Shown piece by piece: positions 6,975 to 10,039 of a DNA stretch of 10,039 bases. The DNA is from Candidatus Peribacteria bacterium. Its GTDB lineage: Bacteria; Patescibacteriota; Gracilibacteria; Peribacterales; Peribacteraceae. Position 1 is the first letter of the stretch; the number at the start of each line of letters is the position of its first letter. Position numbers and translations under genes: made by a program. The DNA is taken from assembly GCA_903854455.1 (NCBI GenBank), contig CAINWJ010000022.1, positions 1-10,039 on the forward strand. Direction: 5' to 3'. The notes beneath the pieces are model-generated. The model worked only from the letters and a program-made list of their open reading frames with translations. It was not told the DNA's origin and made no database searches.

Positions 6975-7418
6975 ATGCGCTATTCCGACGTTGCCCCCAT
7001 CCCGAAGCAAATGACGATCGTCCTCGGACTCAGTGTTGTGGGTCTGATGGCATTCGGACTGGCACTCTCGTACTACAAAAACATCCTGTTCGACCGTCAG
7101 CTGGCGGCGATGGAACAGAGAAACCTCAATCTGAAAGATGACATCATGAACGGTCACCGGGAGCTGCAATACCTGGAATCTCAACAATACAAAGACAAGT
7201 ATGCGAAGGAAAACTTCGGATTACTTCAGCCCGGTGAGAAACTCCTCGTTATCAACCGACCCATTGCAGCAGCGTCAACACTGGGTGCGGCAACCCTGAC
7301 TCCGGAGGAAGAGGAAGCCATCTTCGAAGAAAACCTTCGGAATATTCGCGTCATCGACCAGTGGAAGCTCTATCTCCTTAATCGGGAGAGAATCCAGTCA
7401 CTGAGGAAAAGGCTTTGA
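6975..7418 (+). CDS. FtsB/DivIC-type septum formation initiator
   Basis: Probable small bitopic division protein of the FtsB/DivIC/FtsL type, a structural link in the divisome. Read from MRYSDV it has 147 residues: a short cytoplasmic N terminus, one membrane segment (about 14-33, IVLGLSVVGLMAFGLALSYY) and a coiled coil (about 37-70, RQLAAMEQRNLNLKDD). The family-typical YKDKYAKENFGLLQPGE (72-88) corresponds to the Y-x-E-x-x-A-R-E-x-[LF]-G-x-x-x-P-G-E block of FtsB/DivIC. A C-terminal extension (about 95-147) contains an acidic stretch and a DQWKLYLLNRER helix. I prefer ATG 6975 over 6948, because the -10 box lies between them and the longer form only adds a hydrophobic leader. Its divergent pairing with murC fits a wall-growth role. 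FtsL is the alternative name. Confidence 0.75.
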   Translation: MRYSDVAPIPKQMTIVLGLSVVGLMAFGLALSYYKNILFDRQLAAMEQRNLNLKDDIMNGHRELQYLESQQYKDKYAKENFGLLQPGEKLLVINRPIAAASTLGAATLTPEEEEAIFEENLRNIRVIDQWKLYLLNRERIQSLRKRL

Positions 7419-7436
7419 ACTTTTTCTACAACAAAT

Positions 7437-7513
7437 TGGTTGCGGGGACAGGATTTGAACCTGCGACCTCCAGGTTATGAGCCTGGCGAGCTACCGGGCT
7501 GCTCCACCCCGCG
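7437..7513 (-). tRNA. Initiator tRNA-fMet (CAU)
   Basis: A 77-nt initiator tRNA with CCA encoded (complement of 7437-7439). The acceptor arms are CGCGGGG and CCCCGCA, leaving the C1-A72 mismatch that marks bacterial initiators and permits formylation. The D arm AGCAGCCCGGTAGCT is initiator-like, the anticodon loop is CTCATAA and the T loop is TTCAAAT. The anticodon stem is CCAGG/CCTGG, so the run of three G-C pairs below the loop is reduced to two: pair 29-41 is A-U. The gene is convergent with the FtsB/DivIC-like gene (18 bp) and divergent from rpmA. Confidence 0.97.
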
Positions 7514-7523
7514 GTACAGAAAC

Positions 7524-7552
7524 AGTATGCCCGGTGAGACGTTGGAAGGCAA
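7524..7552 (-). promoter_or_regulatory. Initiator tRNA promoter
   Basis: On the minus strand TTGCCT (7552-7547), 17-bp spacer, CATACT (7529-7524). Transcription would start near 7517, leaving only about four bases before the mature 5' end at 7513. Confidence 0.55.
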
Positions 7553-7572
7553 TCACAAGGGGTGAATGCCCA

Positions 7573-7686
7573 ATTTCCAATGACCAATGACCAAATAATA
7601 TCCAATCACTAATGTCCAAACCCACCAAATGTTGACCAGTGAGCAATGTACTATCGTTGGTCATTGGACATTGATCATTGGTCATT
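7573..7686. repeat. Array B: inverted pair of 7-bp tandem arrays
   Basis: The right arm has four consecutive 7-bp units at 7658-7685: TGGTCAT, TGGACAT, TGATCAT, TGGTCAT. The left arm (7573-7618) is more decayed: exact ATGACCA units at 7580-7586 and 7587-7593, then ATGTCCA at 7612-7618, the exact complement of the second right unit. The outermost 14 bp of each arm pair with one mismatch. It fills the gap between divergent tRNA-fMet and rpmA. A short minus-strand ORF across it reads the repeat (MTNDQCPMTND) and is not a gene. Confidence 0.85.
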
Positions 7687-7709
7687 TTCTGCGACTCATT
7701 CAATTTCTC

Positions 7710-7737
7710 TTGCGCTGGCAGCGAAGATCTTTATACT
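7710..7737 (+). promoter_or_regulatory. rpmA promoter
   Basis: TTGCGC (7710-7715, 3 of 6 but with the TTG core), 16-bp spacer, TATACT (7732-7737). The -10 box ends ten bases before the rpmA ATG, giving a leader of only two or three bases (start near 7744). Confidence 0.5.
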
Positions 7738-7746
7738 CTCCCCGCT

Positions 7747-8022
7747 ATGGCACATAAAAAGGCTGGTGGTTCTACCACAAACGGCAGAGACAGTATCTCC
7801 AAGCGTCGTGGCGTAAAGCGCTTCGCGGGGCAGCTCGTCAATGCAGGTGAGATCCTGGTTCGACAGAAAGGCTTCCTCTACAGGCCGGGGCCGAATACCT
7901 ACGTCGCCAAGGACTGGACGATCCACGCCGGTATCACGGGCAAGGTTTCCTTCCGCAAGTGCAAGGTCCCCAAGTTCAACCGCCGCAGCGAGATGGCGAC
8001 GTTTGTGAATGTGGTAGCGTAG
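7747..8022 (+). CDS. rpmA: 50S ribosomal protein bL27
   Basis: Large-subunit ribosomal protein whose N-terminal tail reaches the peptidyl-transferase centre and contacts tRNA. At 91 residues it has the usual length. It begins MAHKKAGGSTTNGRDS, the hallmark bL27 start, followed by RRGVKRFAGQLVNAGEILVR and RPGPNTYVAKDWTIHAGITG. There is no cleavable N-terminal extension of the Firmicutes type. The start at 7747 is fixed by the family N terminus; an upstream ATG at 7678 lies in the repeat array and ahead of the promoter. bL27 is usually co-transcribed with bL21 (rplU) just upstream, but here that position holds the divergent initiator tRNA and rpmA has its own promoter. The message appears leaderless and no Shine-Dalgarno precedes the ATG. 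Confidence 0.97.
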   Translation: MAHKKAGGSTTNGRDSISKRRGVKRFAGQLVNAGEILVRQKGFLYRPGPNTYVAKDWTIHAGITGKVSFRKCKVPKFNRRSEMATFVNVVA

Positions 8023-8025
8023 TTC

Positions 8026-8128
8026 GTATAAGCGTTAAGCGTGTAAGCGTATAAGCGTACGTCGACACAATTTTTTGAGATATTGTTTTCGTATTCGCCT
8101 ATACGCCTATTCGCCTATTCGCCTATAC
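8026..8128. repeat. Array C: inverted pair of 8-bp tandem arrays
   Basis: The left arm has GTATAAGC (8026-8033), a 7-bp variant GTTAAGC (8034-8040), GTGTAAGC (8041-8048) and GTATAAGC (8049-8056). The right arm has four exact-length units at 8097-8128: GCCTATAC, GCCTATTC, GCCTATTC, GCCTATAC. The arms are near-complementary. The recurrent mismatch is A-C in plus-strand RNA but would be a U-G wobble in minus-strand RNA. The 40-bp middle (8057-8096) is A/T-rich with a six-T run. The array begins four bases after the rpmA stop and its last unit contains the -10 box of the next tRNA. Confidence 0.88.
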
Positions 8129-8129
8129 T
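8124..8129 (+). promoter_or_regulatory. -10 box of tRNA-Ile promoter
   Basis: TATACT at 8124-8129 (5 of 6), made mostly from the last 8-bp unit of array C. The start would be about 8136, one or two bases before the mature tRNA 5' end. No good -35 exists at 16-18 bp, where the array occupies the site. Confidence 0.45.
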
Positions 8130-8137
8130 TCTCTCAT

Positions 8138-8214
8138 GGGCGAGTAGCTCAGTTGGTTAGAGCGCAGGACTTATAAGCCTGTGGTCGGTGGTTCAAATCC
8201 ACCCTCGCCCACCA
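8138..8214 (+). tRNA. tRNA-Ile (anticodon UAU)
   Basis: A 77-nt cloverleaf with CCA encoded (8212-8214). The acceptor GGGCGAG pairs with CTCGCCC. The D stem GCTC/GAGC has loop AGTTGGTTA, and the T arm is GGTGG-TTCAAAT-CCACC. The anticodon arm is CAGGA-CTTATAA-GCCTG, placing TAT at 8172-8174 (positions 34-36) with A37. The closing pair 31-39 is an A-G mismatch. UAU reads the isoleucine codon AUA, which is used in purL here. Most bacteria instead use a CAU tRNA modified to lysidine by TilS. It is convergent with cca; the encoded CCA ends three bases from that gene's stop codon. Confidence 0.9.
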
Positions 8215-8217
8215 CCA

Positions 8218-9573
8218 TCAAACCTTCTTCTGAATAAACTCCCTCGCCTCCTTCTTCGTCGTAACTTCCTTTCTGATCTGAGCTTCATGGAGCGATTTCA
8301 AAATCCTGCCGACCTGCTCGCCAGGAGCCAATCCCAGCATCTCCATCACCTCGTCACCGCTCAAGAGTTTCCTAGGAGGACGGGGGTGGGCGTTCAGAAA
8401 TTCATCGTAATCATCGACGATGGATTCGTAGAGACCGAAGTCCGCCGGATCAGTCCCTGCGATATCCAGCCAGAAGAGCTGGAGCAATTCCTGAAACCAC
8501 GGATGGAAGTACCAGTGCCCCTTCCGCTCATCCGAAAGATCTTTGAACGAACCCATCATCATGTGGTGCGTGATGAGCCAGCTGATCTTATCGATCCTCG
8601 ATTTCGGTGTCTGGAAACGCTTGAGTACTTTCGCCGTGATCTTCGCTGATACTTCCGCATGATGATCGAACCGGATTCGTTCCTTCAGCGCATACGTCTC
8701 TGCTTTTCCGCAATCATGGAACAAAGCGGCAAGACGGACATCGGCTCCGTGATCATCCGTGAATGATGATGCCACCTTGAGCATGTGATTCCACACGTCG
8801 CCTTCGTGATGGTAATCCTTGGGCTGAGCAATACCCTTGCAAACATACAATTCCGGCAGAATTGCCTTGGCAATCCCGAGCTCCCAGAAATCCTCGAGCC
8901 CGATCTGCGGATTCTTCAGACTCAGTAGCTTCTCCAGCTCCCCGAGGATTCTCGTACCGGACAGCGTTGATGTCAGTTCTGCATTCGCTCTCAGTGCCTG
9001 GTACGTCGCAGGATCATATTGGCCGTTGATGGCAGCCCGTAAACGAACCATGCGGAGAATCCGCAACGCATCGTGCTTGATTCGTTCTGAAGAATTACCA
9101 ATGAACTTCACCAATCGCTCCTTCAGATCCGTTTCTCCACCACACGGATCCAGGAGCTCGCGGGAAACGGGATTCCAGTAGATCGCGTTGATCGTGGCAT
9201 CTCTGCGTAGAGCATCCTTCTTGAGGTCTTTGGAGAATCGTACCGACTCCGGATGACGACCATCAGAAGTAGAATCATCCTCGCGGAACGTTGTCAGCTC
9301 GAAAATGTGACCGGACGCTGAGACAATGACTGCGCCGAGATCGGCAGCGGAATCATCTGATTTCGGGAATAACGCAATCAATTCCTTCGGCAACGCTGAC
9401 GTCGCCATATCGATTTCCTGCGGCAGATTGCCCATCAACATATCGCGCACCGCTCCCCCAACCCACCAACACTCATAACCGGAATCGAGGATTGTCTCGG
9501 CGACCTTGTACGCGGCATCGCCTTGGGAGGTAGTAAAAATACGATCAACGCTGTCGTGGGCAATAGGAGACAT
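8218..9573 (-). CDS. cca: CCA-adding tRNA nucleotidyltransferase with HD domain
   Basis: Adds or repairs the 3' CCA of tRNAs from CTP and ATP without a template. The class II core is in order over 451 residues: WWVGGAVRD (36-44) with the basic loop, the metal-site strand PQEIDMATSA (51-60), DGRHPESVRFSKD (104-116), RRDATINAI (123-131) and ERIKHDALRILRMVR (163-177, the helix after the ATP/CTP-selecting region). A C-terminal HD domain follows, with HEGDVWNH (256-263), FHDCGK (285-290) and DHH (303-305), suggesting phosphohydrolase activity. The first carboxylate of the D-x-D pair is Glu (E53-I-D55). Both tRNAs in this window already encode CCA, so the role may be mainly repair. Poly(A) polymerase of the same superfamily is the alternative; the HD domain and motif set favour CCA addition. 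The start has no Shine-Dalgarno and only a weak -10 (AACAAT, 9589-9584). Confidence 0.92.
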   Translation of the reverse strand: MSPIAHDSVDRIFTTSQGDAAYKVAETILDSGYECWWVGGAVRDMLMGNLPQEIDMATSALPKELIALFPKSDDSAADLGAVIVSASGHIFELTTFREDDSTSDGRHPESVRFSKDLKKDALRRDATINAIYWNPVSRELLDPCGGETDLKERLVKFIGNSSERIKHDALRILRMVRLRAAINGQYDPATYQALRANAELTSTLSGTRILGELEKLLSLKNPQIGLEDFWELGIAKAILPELYVCKGIAQPKDYHHEGDVWNHMLKVASSFTDDHGADVRLAALFHDCGKAETYALKERIRFDHHAEVSAKITAKVLKRFQTPKSRIDKISWLITHHMMMGSFKDLSDERKGHWYFHPWFQELLQLFWLDIAGTDPADFGLYESIVDDYDEFLNAHPRPPRKLLSGDEVMEMLGLAPGEQVGRILKSLHEAQIRKEVTTKKEAREFIQKKV

Positions 9574-9575
9574 GA

Positions 9576-9663
9576 ATGGCTAAATTGTTAAATGATTAAA
9601 TGGTTACACATGTACGCTTGAATAGCATACCGTAACCATTCAGCCATTTAACCATTTAACAAT
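9576..9663. repeat. Array D: inverted pair of four-unit 8-bp arrays
   Basis: The left arm has four 8-bp units at 9576-9607: ATGGCTAA, ATTGTTAA, ATGATTAA, ATGGTTAC. A 24-bp middle follows, then four 8-bp right units at 9632-9663: GTAACCAT, TCAGCCAT, TTAACCAT, TTAACAAT. The fourth left unit and first right unit are exact complements. The second left unit is the exact complement of the fourth right unit, so unit order differs between arms. It fills the gap between divergent cca and the nfo-like gene, starting two bases from the cca ATG. Confidence 0.9.
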
Positions 9664-9683
9664 TCGTTTGTATTCCCGATACT
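9656..9683 (+). promoter_or_regulatory. Promoter of the nfo-like gene
   Basis: TTAACA (9656-9661, 5 of 6), 16-bp spacer, GATACT (9678-9683, 4 of 6). The -35 is the last unit of array D. Transcription would start near 9690, leaving about 15 nt before the ATG at 9705, with no Shine-Dalgarno. Confidence 0.45.
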
Positions 9684-9704
9684 TCTCTCACATTTGATTC
9701 TTCT

Positions 9705-10039
9705 ATGCTTCACTTCGCGGTCGCCGGCATCCCCACAAGCACACCCAAGCCCGGTGGAACGGTAGAAGGCTTGCATGAAGCTCATCGATTAGGAATTACC
9801 GCAATGGAAATCGAGTGGGTGCAGCGTGTTCCGTTAAATCCTGAACGGATGCAGGAGATTCGATCGACTGCGGAGAAACTAGGAATGTATCTGACGTGCC
9901 ATGCACCGTACTACGTCAATCTCAATTCACCAGAGCCTGCCAAGCTGGCGGCAAGCAAGAAACGAGTGATCGATGCATTAACAATGGCAGAACTCGCAGG
10001 AATCAAATCCGTGTGCGTCCATCCGGCGTTCTATCTCAA
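9705..10039 (+). CDS. AP endonuclease IV / xylose-isomerase-like TIM-barrel protein (partial)
   Basis: The gene runs off the window; 111 N-terminal residues are visible. They read as the start of an AP endonuclease family 2 TIM barrel: an opening strand MLHFAVAGIPTSTP, a GGTVEGLHEAHRLGITAMEI helix-strand, then TCHAPYYVNLNSPEP (65-79) and VCVHPAFY (103-110). H66 in HAPY and H106 in VHPA correspond to zinc-binding histidines of endonuclease IV, and NLNSPEP matches its N-L-x-S-P-[DE]-P signature. The likely role is therefore Zn-dependent incision 5' to abasic sites in base-excision repair. HPG, usual in Nfo, is HPA here. A sugar phosphate isomerase/epimerase relative cannot be excluded without the remaining metal ligands (Glu, Asp and His further downstream). 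It is divergent from cca, across array D. Confidence 0.75.
   Translation, partial: MLHFAVAGIPTSTPKPGGTVEGLHEAHRLGITAMEIEWVQRVPLNPERMQEIRSTAEKLGMYLTCHAPYYVNLNSPEPAKLAASKKRVIDALTMAELAGIKSVCVHPAFYL

Noticed and set aside
7406..7426. Terminator hairpin GAAAAG/CTTTTTC at the end of the FtsB/DivIC-like gene
   Set aside because: Only about five A/T-rich pairs, overlapping the stop codon; too weak to call.
7491..7703. 70-codon minus-strand ORF between tRNA-fMet and rpmA
   Set aside because: Begins in array B, where the tandem DNA word produces repetitive peptides, and ends inside the tRNA gene.
8026..8128. CRISPR-like array
   Set aside because: Units are only 7-8 bp and directly abutting, without spacers of unique sequence.
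8212..8217. CCACCA degradation tag on tRNA-Ile
   Set aside because: The second CCA is genomic sequence beyond the mature 3' end and would be trimmed; tagging acts post-transcriptionally on unstable tRNAs.
8188..8649. 153-codon plus-strand ORF antisense to the end of cca
   Set aside because: It runs through the tRNA 3' half and opposite a well-conserved cca reading frame; the protein has no family character.

Overview
This window looks like chromosomal DNA of a moderate-GC bacterium using the standard code: murC, cca, the FtsB/DivIC-like gene and the 123-codon ORF all stop at TGA, so TGA is not reassigned. Compact single-copy housekeeping genes, missing Shine-Dalgarno sequences and promoters lying almost on the start codons suggest a small-genome lineage. 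I suspect Candidate Phyla Radiation, Peregrinibacteria/Peribacteria-like. That is an inference from gene style, not from a phylogenetic marker.

Layout. Positions 42-1406 (minus) encode a MurJ/MviN-type lipid II flippase. Positions 1450-2240 are a poorly conserved stretch with a frameshifted coiled-coil gene remnant (1488-1775) and an unrecognised 123-codon ORF (1866-2237), each preceded by a good -35/-10 promoter. Positions 2282-4756 encode the stand-alone purine enzyme PurL (FGAM synthase). Next comes an exported protein of unknown function (4855-5577), convergent with murC (5616-6893, minus). murC is divergent from an FtsB/DivIC-like septum protein gene (6975-7418). The right third is devoted to translation: initiator tRNA-fMet (minus), rpmA (bL27), tRNA-Ile(UAU), and a class II CCA-adding enzyme (minus) convergent with that tRNA by 3 bp. 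The window ends inside an AP endonuclease/Nfo-family gene.

Two features run across the genes. First, most starts lack a Shine-Dalgarno sequence. At six of them a -10 box ends 7-10 bases before the ATG, which predicts leaderless mRNAs. Second, four neighbouring intergenic regions in the right half (about 6.90, 7.6, 8.1 and 9.6 kb) each carry an array of 7- or 8-bp tandem words. Three are clear inverted pairs of arrays and the fourth is built from a palindromic word. The architecture is shared but the sequence differs from site to site, and some arms contribute promoter hexamers.

Functionally, the window joins cell-envelope growth and division (murJ, murC, FtsB/DivIC-like), de novo purine synthesis (purL), translation and tRNA maturation (rpmA, two tRNAs, cca) and probably DNA base repair (nfo-like). 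Genes are mostly single transcription units with their own promoters; no long operon is visible.
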